Both the position numbers and the translations under genes were made by a program. Of a stretch of 64,000 nt of DNA, positions 46,421 through 56,318 are shown piece after piece. The notes beneath the pieces were generated by a model. The model had not been told where the DNA came from, made no database searches, and saw nothing but the letters and a program-made list of their open reading frames with translations. Within the stretch, counting starts at the first letter, position 1. Each line of letters starts with the position of its first letter. The stretch covers positions 112,855 through 176,854 of the forward strand of contig NZ_VCHQ01000031.1 of assembly GCF_005860775.1 (NCBI RefSeq), written 5' to 3'. The DNA comes from Klebsiella indica. Lineage in GTDB: Bacteria; Pseudomonadota; Gammaproteobacteria; Enterobacterales; Enterobacteriaceae.

Positions 46421-47806
46421 ATGAATTTATCTGCGACTCATGCGGTTTCCGTGAGCCCGGCCACCGGAGAGACGGTGTCATCTCTGCCCTGGGCGACTGA
46501 ACAACAGGTCGATTCCGCTATTGCCCTTGCGGAACAGGCTTATCGCCAGTGGCGTAACGTCAGCCTGGCAGAGCGGGCGGCGGCATTGCGTAAAGTCGGC
46601 AGCGTGATGCGCGCCCGTAGCGAGGCGCTGGCGCAGATGATTAGCCGCGAAATGGGTAAACCGATAGCCCAGGCGCGTGGTGAAGTTGCTAAATCGGCTA
46701 ACCTTTGCGACTGGTATGCTGAACACGGCCCGGCGATGCTGAATACCGAAGCGACCCTCGTGGAAGAGAATAAAGCCGTCATAGAGTACCGCCCGATGGG
46801 CGCTATCCTCGCCGTCATGCCGTGGAACTTCCCGGTGTGGCAAGTGCTGCGCGGCGCGGTGCCGATTCTGCTGGCGGGCAACAGCTATCTGCTGAAGCAT
46901 GCGCCGAACGTGCTGGGCAGCGCGGAGATGATCGGCGAAATTTTCACTGCGGCGGGCGTGCCGGATGGCGTGTTTGGCTGGGTGAATGCCACTAACGAGG
47001 GTGTTTCGCAAATAATTAACGATTCACGTATTGCGGCGGTCACCGTGACCGGCAGCGTGCGGGCCGGGAAGGCCATCGGCGCTCAGGCCGGCGCGGCATT
47101 GAAAAAATGCGTATTAGAACTGGGCGGTTCCGATCCGTTTATCGTGCTTAACGATGCCGACCTTGATGAGGCCGTGACGGCAGCGGTGATTGGTCGCTAC
47201 CAGAATACCGGGCAGGTCTGTGCCGCCGCGAAACGTTTTATTGTCGAAGCAGGGATTGCCGATGCCTTTACGCAGAAATTTGTTGCCGCCGTTGCCGCGC
47301 TAAAAATGGGCGATCCGCGCGATGAGCAAAACTATCTCGGGCCGATGGCGCGTTTTGATCTGCGCGACGAGCTGCATGAGCAGGTGCTGGCGACCCTAAG
47401 CGAAGGGGCGACCCTGCTGCTTGGCGGGGAGAAAATCGAAGGCGCGGGCAACTATTACGCCCCGACGGTGCTTGGCAGCGTCACCGCGGAGATGACCGGT
47501 TTTCGCCAGGAGCTCTTTGGCCCGGTGGCGACCATCACCGAAGCCCGTGACGCAGACCATGCGCTGGCGCTGGCAAACGACAGCGAGTTTGGTCTGTCGG
47601 CAACAGTCTACACCACCAGCGAAGAGCAGGCGCAGCGTTTCGCCAGGGATCTGGAATGCGGTGGCGTGTTTATCAATGGCTACTGCGCCAGCGATGCCCG
47701 CGTGGCGTTTGGCGGCGTGAAGAAAAGCGGATTTGGTCGCGAGCTATCCCACTTCGGCCTCCATGAATTCTGCAATGTGCAGACCGTCTGGAAAGATCGC
47801 CGCTAA
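46421..47806 (+). CDS. sad: Succinate semialdehyde dehydrogenase Sad (YneI)
   Basis: A 461-aa NAD-dependent aldehyde dehydrogenase matching E. coli Sad (462 aa): catalytic glutamate in LELGGSDPF, catalytic cysteine in NTGQVCAAAKRF. It oxidises succinate semialdehyde from GABA and putrescine breakdown to succinate. Upstream of glsB as in E. coli. Confidence 0.96.
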   Translation: MNLSATHAVSVSPATGETVSSLPWATEQQVDSAIALAEQAYRQWRNVSLAERAAALRKVGSVMRARSEALAQMISREMGKPIAQARGEVAKSANLCDWYAEHGPAMLNTEATLVEENKAVIEYRPMGAILAVMPWNFPVWQVLRGAVPILLAGNSYLLKHAPNVLGSAEMIGEIFTAAGVPDGVFGWVNATNEGVSQIINDSRIAAVTVTGSVRAGKAIGAQAGAALKKCVLELGGSDPFIVLNDADLDEAVTAAVIGRYQNTGQVCAAAKRFIVEAGIADAFTQKFVAAVAALKMGDPRDEQNYLGPMARFDLRDELHEQVLATLSEGATLLLGGEKIEGAGNYYAPTVLGSVTAEMTGFRQELFGPVATITEARDADHALALANDSEFGLSATVYTTSEEQAQRFARDLECGGVFINGYCASDARVAFGGVKKSGFGRELSHFGLHEFCNVQTVWKDRR

Positions 47807-47821
47807 GCCCTGACTGTTCCT

Positions 47822-47852
47822 CCGGTTGCGCAGTGGCGTGCCGCGCAATCGG
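47822..47852 (+). terminator. Hairpin after sad
   Basis: CCGGTTGCGC pairs imperfectly with GCGCAATCGG across an 11-base loop, just after the sad stop; no T-run. Likely a 3'-end structure separating sad from glsB. Confidence 0.4.
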
Positions 47853-47990
47853 GGAATTGCATCAGTTTTCTGCTTGCGCACGTTATTCCGTTTATCCCTG
47901 ACAGGAAAGCAAATAAGAAACAGGCTGTTTCTCGGTGCGTTGTGCGCCTATAATTAGCGCCCGAATTTTGTTGTTGGCAAGGAGCCTCGC

Positions 47991-48917
47991 GTGGCGATGG
48001 TAATAAATAACGCAATGCTCGATGCCATTTTGGCTGAAGTCAGGCCGCTGATTGGGCGCGGTAAAGTCGCGGATTACATTCCGGCACTGTCACGCGTCAG
48101 CGGCGATAAGCTCGGTGTTGCTATCTGCACGGTGGACGGGCAGCACTACAGCGCGGGTGACGCGCATGAGCGTTTCTCCATTCAATCTATCTCGAAGGTC
48201 CTGAGCCTGGTGGTGGCGATGAATCACTATCAGGAGGATGAGATTTGGCGGCGAGTCGGCAAAGATCCTTCCGGTCAACCCTTTAATTCCCTTTTGCAAC
48301 TGGAAATTGAACAGGGCAAACCGCGCAATCCCTTTATTAACGCCGGGGCGCTGGTCGTCTGCGATATGCTGCAAAGTCGCCTTAGCGCGCCGCGTCAGCG
48401 AATGCTGGAAATCGTCCGTCGTCTGAGTGGTGTGGGCGATATCGCTTATGATCCGGTGGTTGCCCGTTCTGAATTTGAACACTCGGCGCGTAATGCTGCG
48501 ATTGCGTGGTTGATGAAATCCTTCGGCAACTTTGATAATGATGTCGCCACGGTGCTGCAAAACTATTTCCACTATTGTTCGCTGGAAATGAGCTGTGCCG
48601 AACTGGCGCGTACCTTCCTGTTTCTGGCTGACGGCGGCATTGCGGCACACCTTGAAACGCCGGTTATCGCGCCGATTCAGTCACGGCAGGTCAATGCGCT
48701 GATGATGACCAGCGGGATGTACCAGAATGCCGGTGAATTTGCGTGGCGCGTTGGTTTACCCGCGAAATCCGGCGTCGGCGGCGGGATTGTGGCTATCGTG
48801 CCGCAAGAGATGGTGATTGCGGTCTGGAGCCCGGCGCTTGATGACGCCGGGAACTCGTTGGCCGGGATCGCGTTACTGGAAAAGCTTACCCGGAGACTGG
48901 GAAGGTCGGTATTCTGA
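47991..48917 (+). CDS. glsB: Glutaminase GlsB (YneH)
   Basis: A 308-aa serine-type glutaminase with the S-x-x-K pair Ser66/Lys69 in [10 protein letters not shown] and [13 protein letters not shown]. It hydrolyses glutamine to glutamate and ammonia. The start is GTG 47991 with AAGGAG upstream, giving the same length as E. coli GlsB. TGATG overlap with yneG. Confidence 0.95.
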   Translation: MAMVINNAMLDAILAEVRPLIGRGKVADYIPALSRVSGDKLGVAICTVDGQHYSAGDAHERFSIQSISKVLSLVVAMNHYQEDEIWRRVGKDPSGQPFNSLLQLEIEQGKPRNPFINAGALVVCDMLQSRLSAPRQRMLEIVRRLSGVGDIAYDPVVARSEFEHSARNAAIAWLMKSFGNFDNDVATVLQNYFHYCSLEMSCAELARTFLFLADGGIAAHLETPVIAPIQSRQVNALMMTSGMYQNAGEFAWRVGLPAKSGVGGGIVAIVPQEMVIAVWSPALDDAGNSLAGIALLEKLTRRLGRSVF

Positions 48918-49279
48918 TGGCGTCAATCGAAAATCTGTTTACCCGTTTACAACGTTCGTCTTTTCGCGCTCGCTTTCGGCTCGGCGCTAAGGAACGGCAA
49001 TATTGCCTGGCTAAGGGGCCCGACGTTATTGATCAGCATGCGGCTGATTTTATCGCCAGACGGCTGGCGCCGGCGGTAATTCCTAACGACGGTAAGCAGA
49101 CGCCAATGCGCGGCCATCCGGTATTTATCGCGCAACATGCGACGGCGACCTGTTGTCGCGGTTGTCTGGAAAAGTGGCACGCTATCCCGCGCGGTCGGGC
49201 GCTCAGCGAAGGCGAGCAGCGTTATGTCGTGCAGGTGATTCATCACTGGCTGGTGATCCAGATGAATACTGACGCATAA
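48917..49279 (+). CDS. yneG: YneG, DUF4186 protein
   Basis: A 120-aa protein collinear with E. coli YneG, including KQTPMRGHPVFIAQHATATCC and the downstream CLEKWH, which form a Cys/His cluster suggestive of metal binding. Function unknown. Starts one base inside the glsB stop, so it is co-translated with glutaminase. A hairpin (ATCCGGC / GCCGGAT, about 49283-49306) follows its stop. Confidence 0.9.
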   Translation: MASIENLFTRLQRSSFRARFRLGAKERQYCLAKGPDVIDQHAADFIARRLAPAVIPNDGKQTPMRGHPVFIAQHATATCCRGCLEKWHAIPRGRALSEGEQRYVVQVIHHWLVIQMNTDA

Positions 49280-49386
49280 TTCATCCGGCGCCGGTGGATG
49301 CCGGATAATTATTCTCATGATACAATAAATCGCTAACTGATTATTAACACAATAAGTGTCTGAAACAATTAGACGGATCATCATGA

Positions 49387-50811
49387 ATGTCTTCACTGTC
49401 AATTCGGTCATTCTCGCTGTTTCGTGAGGATCATCGCCTGCGCGACGCGCTGGTGTTGTTCACGTTAACAGTACTTCTGCACTTACTTGGCGGAATGCTG
49501 CGCCTTGTACAGGAACTGTCATTCTTCTGGCCGCTCAATGCCGTGATGGCAGGGATTTTTGCGCGTTATGTCTGGCTAAATCGCAGTTATTTTTACGCCG
49601 TCTGTTTTGCCGCCATGCTTATCTGTGACGGTTTAACCTCTCGTTGGGGAATGGGATTCGCCTCTGTCCTGATTAATTTCTCCAATATCGTCTTTATTGT
49701 CACGCTGGCGCAGCTCATCTTATGGGATAAGCGGCGGACAGATTCGATGCCGGGGCCGATTAACGCGCTGAGTTTATTTTGCTACTGCCTGTTCGCCGCG
49801 CTGCTCTGTGCCGCCATCGGGGCGCTGGGGTCGGTGGATGTTGAACGCGCCACCTTCATTCCCCAACTGGCGGACTGGTTTAGCGAACAATTCTCGACCG
49901 CTGTGCTAATCCTGCCGTTTATTTTGACCCTCACGCTGCCTTCTGCGTCAGGCGCTTTTCGTCTGCGTCAATTGTTGCCGGTGATTGCGCTGGTGTTGTC
50001 GATCGGGCTCGGCGTTGCGGTGGGCGGGGCCGGAAGCATTACTTTCCCTTTACCCGCGCTGATCTGGTGTGCGATTCGCTATCCCTTACCGCTGACCTGC
50101 CTGTTAACCTTTATAACCGGGATTGGTGAAATTCTGCTGGTCGCTAATTCGCTTATCCATTTCTCTGCCGATGCCCGGATGCAGCCGTGGCAACTGTTTT
50201 CGACGCGTCTGGGGATCGCGGCCATGTTAATTAGCCCGGTTATTGTCGCCTCCAGCGTCGAAGCGATTAATAACCTGGTTAAACAGCTGGCGTTGCGCGC
50301 TGATTTTGATTTTCAGACAAGGGTCTATTCCCGCTCGGGGTTATGTGAGGCGCTGAAACATCAGCCTCTGCCATCTGACAGGTTATTAACGATCATGGTG
50401 CTGGATATTGATGGCTTCAAGCAGATCAATGAACAATGGGGATATGAGTGCGGAGACTGCGTGCTGGCTCAGTTTGCCCAACAGGTGCGGTTGCTGGTGG
50501 GGGAAAAGGGGATGGTGGCGCGTATTGGCGGGGAAGAGTTTGTCGTCGCAGCGCAGACCTCATCAGCGCAAGAGGGGCAAATGCTGGCGGAGACCATTCG
50601 CCAGGGCATTGCGTCGCATTCCTTTATCTGGGGGCAAAACAAAATCCAGTTAACGCTCAGTATTGGGCTGGAGAGTCAGAATCCGGGAACCTTAAGGGTG
50701 AGCGAACTGTTCAATCAGCTACTAAGGGAAGCCGACGATAATATGATTCAGGCAAAAAAATCCGGCTGCAATCGTATTTACACCGAAAAACTGGCGGAAA
50801 GTTCGCCATAA
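49387..50811 (+). CDS. dgcF: Diguanylate cyclase DgcF (YneF), MASE1-GGDEF
   Basis: A 474-aa membrane protein. About residues 15-300 form a MASE1-type sensory domain with some eight membrane helices; the C-terminal 170 residues are a GGDEF domain with the active-site RIGGEEF near residue 380 and DIDGFKQIN upstream. It should make cyclic di-GMP. ATG 49387 is chosen; there is no strong ribosome site. Confidence 0.9.
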   Translation: MSSLSIRSFSLFREDHRLRDALVLFTLTVLLHLLGGMLRLVQELSFFWPLNAVMAGIFARYVWLNRSYFYAVCFAAMLICDGLTSRWGMGFASVLINFSNIVFIVTLAQLILWDKRRTDSMPGPINALSLFCYCLFAALLCAAIGALGSVDVERATFIPQLADWFSEQFSTAVLILPFILTLTLPSASGAFRLRQLLPVIALVLSIGLGVAVGGAGSITFPLPALIWCAIRYPLPLTCLLTFITGIGEILLVANSLIHFSADARMQPWQLFSTRLGIAAMLISPVIVASSVEAINNLVKQLALRADFDFQTRVYSRSGLCEALKHQPLPSDRLLTIMVLDIDGFKQINEQWGYECGDCVLAQFAQQVRLLVGEKGMVARIGGEEFVVAAQTSSAQEGQMLAETIRQGIASHSFIWGQNKIQLTLSIGLESQNPGTLRVSELFNQLLREADDNMIQAKKSGCNRIYTEKLAESSP

Positions 50812-50889
50812 GAAAAGCCGATGATACTGGTGCTTGTGTTAAATATGGATTAAAAACATAGTGATGTGGTCAATTTCGGGGAGTGACCT

Positions 50890-51417
50890 ATGACCACATC
50901 TTTCTCTCTACGCACGCTGTCGCGTGACGATATTCTTGAATTCCTTCCTCAGCTTACGGATGTCCTCGTCAGTTGCGTTAATGGCGGCGCGTCGGTGAGC
51001 TTTATGCTTCCTTTCGCCCCGGAAACCGCAACGGCATTCTGGCTAAAAATAGTGCAGAGCGTGGCTAACGGTGAACGCATTGTCATCGCGGCGGTAGATG
51101 CTCGGCAGCAACTCGTTGGTACGGTACAACTGGTTATCGACCAGGCGGAAAACCAGCCGCACCGTGCCGATGTTGCTAAACTTCTGGTTCACCAAAATGC
51201 ACGTCGCCAGGGGCTGGCAAATGCGTTGATGATCAGACTGGAAGAAATAGCCCGGGAATACGGAAAGAGCGTGCTGGTGCTGGATACGGCCACCGGTAGC
51301 GGGGCAGAAAGCTTTTACGCCCAGTGCGGCTGGGAAAAAGCTGGCGAAATTCCGCGCTATGCGTTGATGCCGGATGGAGAGCTGAGCGCAACATCGCTGT
51401 TCTATAAATTCCTCTGA
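50890..51417 (+). CDS. GNAT family acetyltransferase
   Basis: A 175-aa GNAT protein with VAKLLVHQNARRQGLANALM as the acetyl-CoA loop and GSGAESFYAQCGWEKAG near the end, a layout seen in tabtoxin-resistance-type acetyltransferases. GGGGAGTG precedes ATG 50890. Not present at this place in E. coli K-12. Acceptor unknown. Confidence 0.85.
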   Translation: MTTSFSLRTLSRDDILEFLPQLTDVLVSCVNGGASVSFMLPFAPETATAFWLKIVQSVANGERIVIAAVDARQQLVGTVQLVIDQAENQPHRADVAKLLVHQNARRQGLANALMIRLEEIAREYGKSVLVLDTATGSGAESFYAQCGWEKAGEIPRYALMPDGELSATSLFYKFL

Positions 51418-51532
51418 TCGCGCTGATATTGCATACAGCTTTGATCAAAACAGGGTTTCATTGATATAAAAACCTGATAACTTATTAGACCAATTTATCA
51501 GGTTGTATGACTACTCTGTGAGGAAACTGATT

Positions 51533-52984
51533 GTGAAAACATTAAACCGCCGTGATTTTCCGGGCGCGCAGTACCCTGAACGCATCATTCAGTTTGGTGA
51601 AGGCAACTTTTTGCGGGCGTTTATTGACTGGCAGATCGATCTGTTAAACGAACATACCGATCTGGGTTCCGGGGTCGTGATCGTGCGTCCGATTGACAGC
51701 GCATTCCCACCGTCGCTCAGCACCCAGGATGGCCTTTACACCACCATCATTCGCGGTCTGAATGAGAAGGGCGAAGCGGTCAGCGACGCGCGTCTGATTC
51801 GTTCGGTAAACCGGGAAATCAGCGCCTATGCGGATTACGATGAACTGTTGCGTCTGGCGCATAACCCGGATATGCGGTTTGTGTTTTCCAATACCACTGA
51901 AGCCGGGATTGCCTACCATGCCGGCGACCATGTTGATGATACGCCGCCGGTGAGCTATCCGGCGAAGCTCACACGCCTGCTGTTTGAGCGCTATAGCCAT
52001 TTCTCAGGCGCGGCGGATAAAGGCTGGGTCATCATCCCTTGCGAACTGATTGATTATAACGGTGAAGCCCTGCGCGAACTGGTACTGCGCTATGCGCAGG
52101 AGTGGGGGCTGCCGGACGCGTTTGTGACCTGGCTGGATGACGCCAACGCGTTTTGCTCAACGCTGGTGGACCGCATCGTGACCGGTTATCCGCGCGATGA
52201 AGCCGCGCAGATCGAACAGCAGTTGGGCTATAAGGATGCCTTCCTCGATACGGCAGAGCATTTCTATCTGTTCGTGATCCAGGGGCCGAAATGGCTGGCT
52301 GCAGAGCTTCGCCTTGATAAATTGCCGCTTAATGTGCTGATTGTTGATGATATTAAGCCCTATAAAGAACGTAAAGTGGCGATTCTCAACGGGGCACATA
52401 CCGCGCTGGTTCCGGTAGCCTTCCAGGCGGGGCTGGATACCGTTGGCGAAGCGATGAATGACGCGGAAATCTGCTCTTTTGTTGAGCAAGCGATTTACCA
52501 GGACATTATCCCGGTTCTCGATCTGCCGCGCGATGAGCTGGAATCGTTTGCCAGGGCGGTTACCGGGCGTTTCCGTAACCCGTACATCAAACACCAACTG
52601 CTCTCGATCGCCCTTAACGGGATGACTAAATATCGTACCCGTATTCTGCCGCAGTTGCTGGCCGGGCAGAAGAAGACGGGCAAGCTCCCGGCGCGGCTGA
52701 CCTTTGCACTGGCGGCGCTGATCGCGTTTTATCGCGGCGAGCGTGATGGCGAGAGTTATCCGGTGCAAGACGACGCCGAGTGGGTAGCACGCTATCAGGC
52801 GCTATGGGCTGACCATCGTGACGCGCAGATCTGTACCAGTAAACTGGTACACGCGGTGCTGGCTGTGGAATCCCACTGGCAGCAGGATCTGACAAAAGTC
52901 CCTGGGCTGGTTGAGCAGGTGACGCGGGATCTGGATACCATTCTGCGCGATGGCATGCGTGCGGCTGTTAAACCGTTGTGTTGA
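51533..52984 (+). CDS. uxaB: Tagaturonate reductase (altronate oxidoreductase) UxaB
   Basis: A 483-aa mannitol-dehydrogenase-superfamily enzyme, the same length as E. coli UxaB and nearly collinear ([32 protein letters not shown]). It interconverts D-tagaturonate and D-altronate in galacturonate breakdown. The start is GTG 51533 after GAGGAAAC. The upstream TTAGACCAATTTATC resembles half of an ExuR/UxuR operator. Confidence 0.95.
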   Translation: MKTLNRRDFPGAQYPERIIQFGEGNFLRAFIDWQIDLLNEHTDLGSGVVIVRPIDSAFPPSLSTQDGLYTTIIRGLNEKGEAVSDARLIRSVNREISAYADYDELLRLAHNPDMRFVFSNTTEAGIAYHAGDHVDDTPPVSYPAKLTRLLFERYSHFSGAADKGWVIIPCELIDYNGEALRELVLRYAQEWGLPDAFVTWLDDANAFCSTLVDRIVTGYPRDEAAQIEQQLGYKDAFLDTAEHFYLFVIQGPKWLAAELRLDKLPLNVLIVDDIKPYKERKVAILNGAHTALVPVAFQAGLDTVGEAMNDAEICSFVEQAIYQDIIPVLDLPRDELESFARAVTGRFRNPYIKHQLLSIALNGMTKYRTRILPQLLAGQKKTGKLPARLTFALAALIAFYRGERDGESYPVQDDAEWVARYQALWADHRDAQICTSKLVHAVLAVESHWQQDLTKVPGLVEQVTRDLDTILRDGMRAAVKPLC

Positions 52985-53402
52985 TTACAGATTAGGTTTC
53001 CCGGGGTTAAATGCCACTCGCAGAGTATCTCTCAGACGCAATATAGCCCGTCATCTGTGTGTTCAGTTCGCTCTGGTGTCATCGAGGGAGTGGGCTGGGC
53101 TCACTCTCATCCGTTGGCCGCCGTTCTGGTGGCCAGTTGGCGGTTGTGATGCGGATCAGAACGGACAACGATTTTCTTTGAAAGGCATAACTAAACGGAC
53201 GGCGCCCCGACATCGTTGAGTTTTCATTTTTCATTAGTTACAACATACTATCAATTTACCCCCATAGCGCAAATTTTAAGACCGTGCCAACCCCGTCTGG
53301 CAGCAAAACGGGAAATTAAGCGAAAAGATGAATTGTGTGCCGATGCTTGAAGAAATGATCCGACAGGAAAATAATGGATTATCCGTATGAGGAGACAGAT
53401 CG
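52985..53402. other. Gene-free stretch after uxaB
   Basis: About 420 bases with no supported gene. A hairpin TTGGCCGCC..GGTGGCCAG near 53114-53135 is reminiscent of the fourth hairpin of the repeat element at 33500-33522, but the flanks do not clearly align. Short open frames on both strands are broken and unrecognised. A 15-codon frame ends at the ATGA just before the next gene's ribosome site. Confidence 0.4.
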
Positions 53403-53843
53403 ATGGCCATTGAGGTTCGTGAAGTGGGTCAGCAGGACAAAGCACAGTGGTTGCTGCTTTGGGAAGGCTATACTGGGTTTTATGGTAACCCACAGCGAGA
53501 AGAGGTCACGGAGTATACCTGGCAGCGTATGCTTGATCCCGGTTCATCGGTTTTAGGTCGTGTGGCGGTAGTGGATAACCGGGTGGTGGGGTTTGCGGTA
53601 TGTGTGCTGCATGAAGGAACATGGGTGACAACGCCCATTTGCTATCTGGAAGATCTGTTTGTTGCCCCGCAGGTGCGCGGCCGCGGTATCGCCAGAACAT
53701 TGATGCAGGCGCTGCATAAGGAAGGAAAAGAGAAAGGGTGGTCGCGACTCTACTGGCATACCCGAACCGATAACCCGGCCCGGCATCTGTATGATGAATT
53801 TACGCCAGCGGATGACTATGTTCGTTATCGTGTGACGCTCTGA
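53403..53843 (+). CDS. GNAT family N-acetyltransferase
   Basis: A 146-aa GNAT domain: LEDLFVAPQVRGRGIARTLM is the acetyl-CoA-binding motif and NPARHLYDEF the C-terminal strand-helix. GAGGAGAC precedes ATG 53403. Substrate unknown. Confidence 0.88.
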   Translation: MAIEVREVGQQDKAQWLLLWEGYTGFYGNPQREEVTEYTWQRMLDPGSSVLGRVAVVDNRVVGFAVCVLHEGTWVTTPICYLEDLFVAPQVRGRGIARTLMQALHKEGKEKGWSRLYWHTRTDNPARHLYDEFTPADDYVRYRVTL

Positions 53844-53869
53844 AAGTCGGAAATTAAGAAGTTATTAAG

Positions 53870-53893
53870 ATTTTCCCTGTAAAACAGGGGAAA
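53870..53893 (+). terminator. Short hairpin before the small-protein gene
   Basis: TTTCCCTGT pairs with ACAGGGGAAA around a 3-4 base loop, between the acetyltransferase stop and the ribosome site of the 32-codon gene at 53912. It could terminate the upstream message or act as a leader element for the small protein. Confidence 0.4.
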
Positions 53894-53911
53894 CGACTCA
53901 GGAGAAACAAA

Positions 53912-54010
53912 ATGGAAAAACGCATAGAGGCGGTTGTCAATTTAATTATGTTTCTTTCATTGCTGGCTACGGCGTGGGATCTCTCCCTGGTGCATCATCT
54001 TTCCTGGTAA
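53912..54010 (+). CDS. Putative small single-pass membrane protein (32 aa)
   Basis: ATG 53912 follows GGAGAAACAAA and encodes MEKRIEAVVNLIMFLS.., with a hydrophobic helix from about residue 8 to 24 and the end HHLSW. The positively charged N-terminus and single helix fit the class of enterobacterial small membrane proteins. I do not recognise the family. The reading frame, ribosome site and preceding hairpin support expression, but this is a prediction. Confidence 0.55.
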   Translation: MEKRIEAVVNLIMFLSLLATAWDLSLVHHLSW

Positions 54011-54043
54011 ACCGGACGATACGGCACCGCCGGTGCCGTGATT

Positions 54044-54814
54044 TTATCCTTCTGCTGCCGACGACCGACGGGCGACGATAAACAGGCGAGGAAACAGCAG
54101 TAATACTTTTCCGTTACGCTGTAACTTATAGTGCTGCTTAAGCAGTTCCAGATAACGCTTAAGAAATCTCTCCCGTTGCTGATCATCCAGCGGTTGTAAA
54201 AATGGCCGAAGGCCTGTCGACTGTAGCCAGTCAATAATAGCCTGATGCGAATCGAGGGGATGATAGTAAGTTGTACGCCAGATATCCACCTCGCAGCCGC
54301 ATGCGGTCAGAATATCGTAATACTCCTGTACACCGGGTAACGGAAGGCGCCCCCCTTGCGGAAAATCCAACTCTTCCGCTACCTGCCGCATCAGGGTATG
54401 TGAGGGTTCCTGCCAGTTATCAGGCATTTGTACCGCCAGCACACCGTTTTTCGCAAGATTATTCACCAGATGAGGAAGGAGCCGCTGGTGATCCGTCAGC
54501 CACTGCAATGAAGCATTAGCGTAAATCACGTCAGCCGGGCGTGCAGGATGAAAGGTGGTGATATCCGCATTGATAAACTGGCAGTCGGGTAGCGTTTGCG
54601 CGGCCTCTTGCAGCATCGCCGGTGAATTATCGACGCCGACAATCGTCGCTTCTGGCCAGGCATCGCGTAACAGTGCGGTGCTGTTGCCCGGCCCGCAGCC
54701 CAAATCTACCGCTAGTCTGACGGGATGATGGGCGATGCGGGCGAGGAGTTCAGCGGCGGGGCGCGTGCGTTCCGCGCCAAATTTCAAATACAGAGAAGGA
54801 TTCCAGTCTGCCAT
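54044..54814 (-). CDS. tam: Trans-aconitate 2-methyltransferase Tam
   Basis: A 256-aa SAM-dependent methyltransferase with motif [15 protein letters not shown] and [19 protein letters not shown] at the start, collinear with E. coli Tam (252 aa). It methylates trans-aconitate, an inhibitor of aconitase. ATG 54814 is used, with GGAG upstream; an in-frame extension to 54916 is not supported. Confidence 0.94.
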   Translation of the reverse strand: MADWNPSLYLKFGAERTRPAAELLARIAHHPVRLAVDLGCGPGNSTALLRDAWPEATIVGVDNSPAMLQEAAQTLPDCQFINADITTFHPARPADVIYANASLQWLTDHQRLLPHLVNNLAKNGVLAVQMPDNWQEPSHTLMRQVAEELDFPQGGRLPLPGVQEYYDILTACGCEVDIWRTTYYHPLDSHQAIIDWLQSTGLRPFLQPLDDQQRERFLKRYLELLKQHYKLQRNGKVLLLFPRLFIVARRSSAAEG

Positions 54815-55430
54815 AGGGGGCTCCGGTCGAGGGATAATCCACCACCAGCATATACTGCAATGCTTATCTGGCAAAGCATCGGCAACATCATCATAACAAT
54901 CTCGGCCATACTGCAATTTACAGGCGTGTCCTCACCCTGTCCGCACAGGGAAGTCTGGTTACCAGGATTCGTGTCTGCCAAATTTGTCGCTCTCTGGCTG
55001 CATTGTTCGCTCCGCGGTGGTCAACGCATGCGCGGTTTAAATTAGTTGTGGTATATACCCGTCATACTTCAAGTTGCATGTGCGTTGGCTTTCCTCGTTC
55101 ACCCCAGTCACGTACTGGAGTACGCTCCCGGGGATTCACTGCGTCGCCGCCTTCCTGCAACTCGAATAATTTAGGGTATATCTCTTATTTAAAATCACAA
55201 ATAAATAACATCTGTGTTATTTATTGAATACAATTACTGATGGCCAACATGGCAGCAAAATGCCAGACATTTAAAATGCAATGGCCATATATCTTCACCA
55301 CAACGAAAGGTCAAATTGTTTTTTGCCATGCTGTGTAAATAATTATAGAGAAACTTCATTTATATATTTAGCTGAAAAATCGCGTTTAATTATTCTGATG
55401 AGTGTGATTTAATTCATCGGTCGTTTTATT
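54815..55430. other. Intergenic region tam / cus operon
   Basis: About 615 bases holding the tam promoter, an ERIC element (listed separately) and an AT-rich segment (55181-55430) that should contain the cus-operon promoter. I looked for a CusR box (AAAATGACAA-type dyad) and a CueR/GolS-type dyad and did not find a convincing one. No gene is supported. Confidence 0.4.
55054..55180. repeat. ERIC element (127 bp)
   Basis: A full-length enterobacterial repetitive intergenic consensus: terminal repeats TATACCC (55054-55060) and GGGTATA (55174-55180), with the central dyad TCACCCCAGTCACGTACTGG and CCCGGGGATTCACTG matching the ERIC core. Flanked by TA on each side. Extragenic, as usual. Confidence 0.93.
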
Positions 55431-55862
55431 GTGAATATCATTATGATCCAGTCCATACAGGTATTATTCAAACAAGCAACCCGGCGCAGGCTTCGTATAC
55501 GCGCAGGGCTTGTTATGGCCTGTTGGCTACTACTTAATCTTCAGTTAGCTGTCGCAGCGCATCATAGCGGGCAGCAGCAACCGGTCACGACGCAACTTCA
55601 GGTTCATCATGTTGTCGATGGCAGGGTGATTATGCCGGGTATGGAAAACGCAGGCCAGAAAGTGATCTGCGATAAACACTGCGGCCCGGATAGCGCACAG
55701 CCTAACGCTTCCACCTCGCTACAACTGAATGTATTGACTGGCGACACCGCCTTAGTTGTTGTTTCTCCACAACAGGAGATTTGCGCTGAACGTATAGACT
55801 GGCATACGCCGCCCGTCACTGGCCCACCGGCTGAAATACGCTTCTGCCGCTTCAGAGAATAA
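55431..55862 (+). CDS. Putative exported metal-associated protein upstream of cusF
   Basis: A 143-aa protein (from GTG 55431; ATG 55443 gives 139 aa) with a basic N-terminus followed by a hydrophobic signal or anchor (LVMACWLLLNLQLAVAAHH). The remainder has scattered His, Met and Cys (AHHSG, MPGMENAG, CDKHCG, EICAERIDW), consistent with a periplasmic metal-binding role. I do not recognise the family. It lies 74 bp before cusF on the same strand and probably belongs to the efflux operon. Confidence 0.6.
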   Translation: MNIIMIQSIQVLFKQATRRRLRIRAGLVMACWLLLNLQLAVAAHHSGQQQPVTTQLQVHHVVDGRVIMPGMENAGQKVICDKHCGPDSAQPNASTSLQLNVLTGDTALVVVSPQQEICAERIDWHTPPVTGPPAEIRFCRFRE

Positions 55863-55936
55863 ATCACCGTTAAAAAACATCCATCAGATCGGCCCGGTTT
55901 GCGGGCGACTTACTGTTTTTTTTCGGAGATTTTATT

Positions 55937-56305
55937 ATGCGTTCGACCTCTATTTTTCTGGTTATCACCAGCGTTCTGACCCTTTCCACCGCTTCATTTA
56001 TCGCCAGCGCTGAAGAGAGCGCCATGCATCACCATAATATGTCTGCAATGGCAGATATGCCGGGTATGAATTCGCAGGATAATAGCGCACCGATTTATTC
56101 CGCCAGCGGCGTAATAAAAGCCTGGCGTGACAATGCTGTCGCGATCGCCCATGGTCCGGTGACACAACTGAACTGGCCCGCGATGACCATGAGTTTTGCA
56201 CTTGATGATTATCAGGGGGAAAAACTCATGGCAGGACAGCGGGTCGATTTTACCTTCCGTCAGACTGATTCCGGCTACGCGCTCGTTTCCATTACCGCGC
56301 TATAA
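55937..56305 (+). CDS. cusF: Periplasmic Cu(I)/Ag(I) chaperone CusF
   Basis: A 122-aa protein with a signal peptide and a His/Met-rich linker (MHHHNMSAMADMPGM) before the CusF OB-fold. The metal site LNWPAMTMSF gives Trp80, Met83 and Met85, the W-x2-M-x-M spacing of E. coli CusF. It hands copper or silver to the CusCBA pump. Followed 13 bp later by the outer-membrane factor. Confidence 0.92.
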   Translation: MRSTSIFLVITSVLTLSTASFIASAEESAMHHHNMSAMADMPGMNSQDNSAPIYSASGVIKAWRDNAVAIAHGPVTQLNWPAMTMSFALDDYQGEKLMAGQRVDFTFRQTDSGYALVSITAL

Positions 56306-56318
56306 CCTCGGAGTCATT

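Noticed and set aside
54725..55045. Plus-strand frame overlapping the tam start
   Set aside because: It is antisense to tam for its first part and has no family match or ribosome site.
55181..55430. CusR or CueR operator upstream of the cus operon
   Set aside because: No dyad matching either consensus with acceptable mismatches could be read; regulation remains unassigned.
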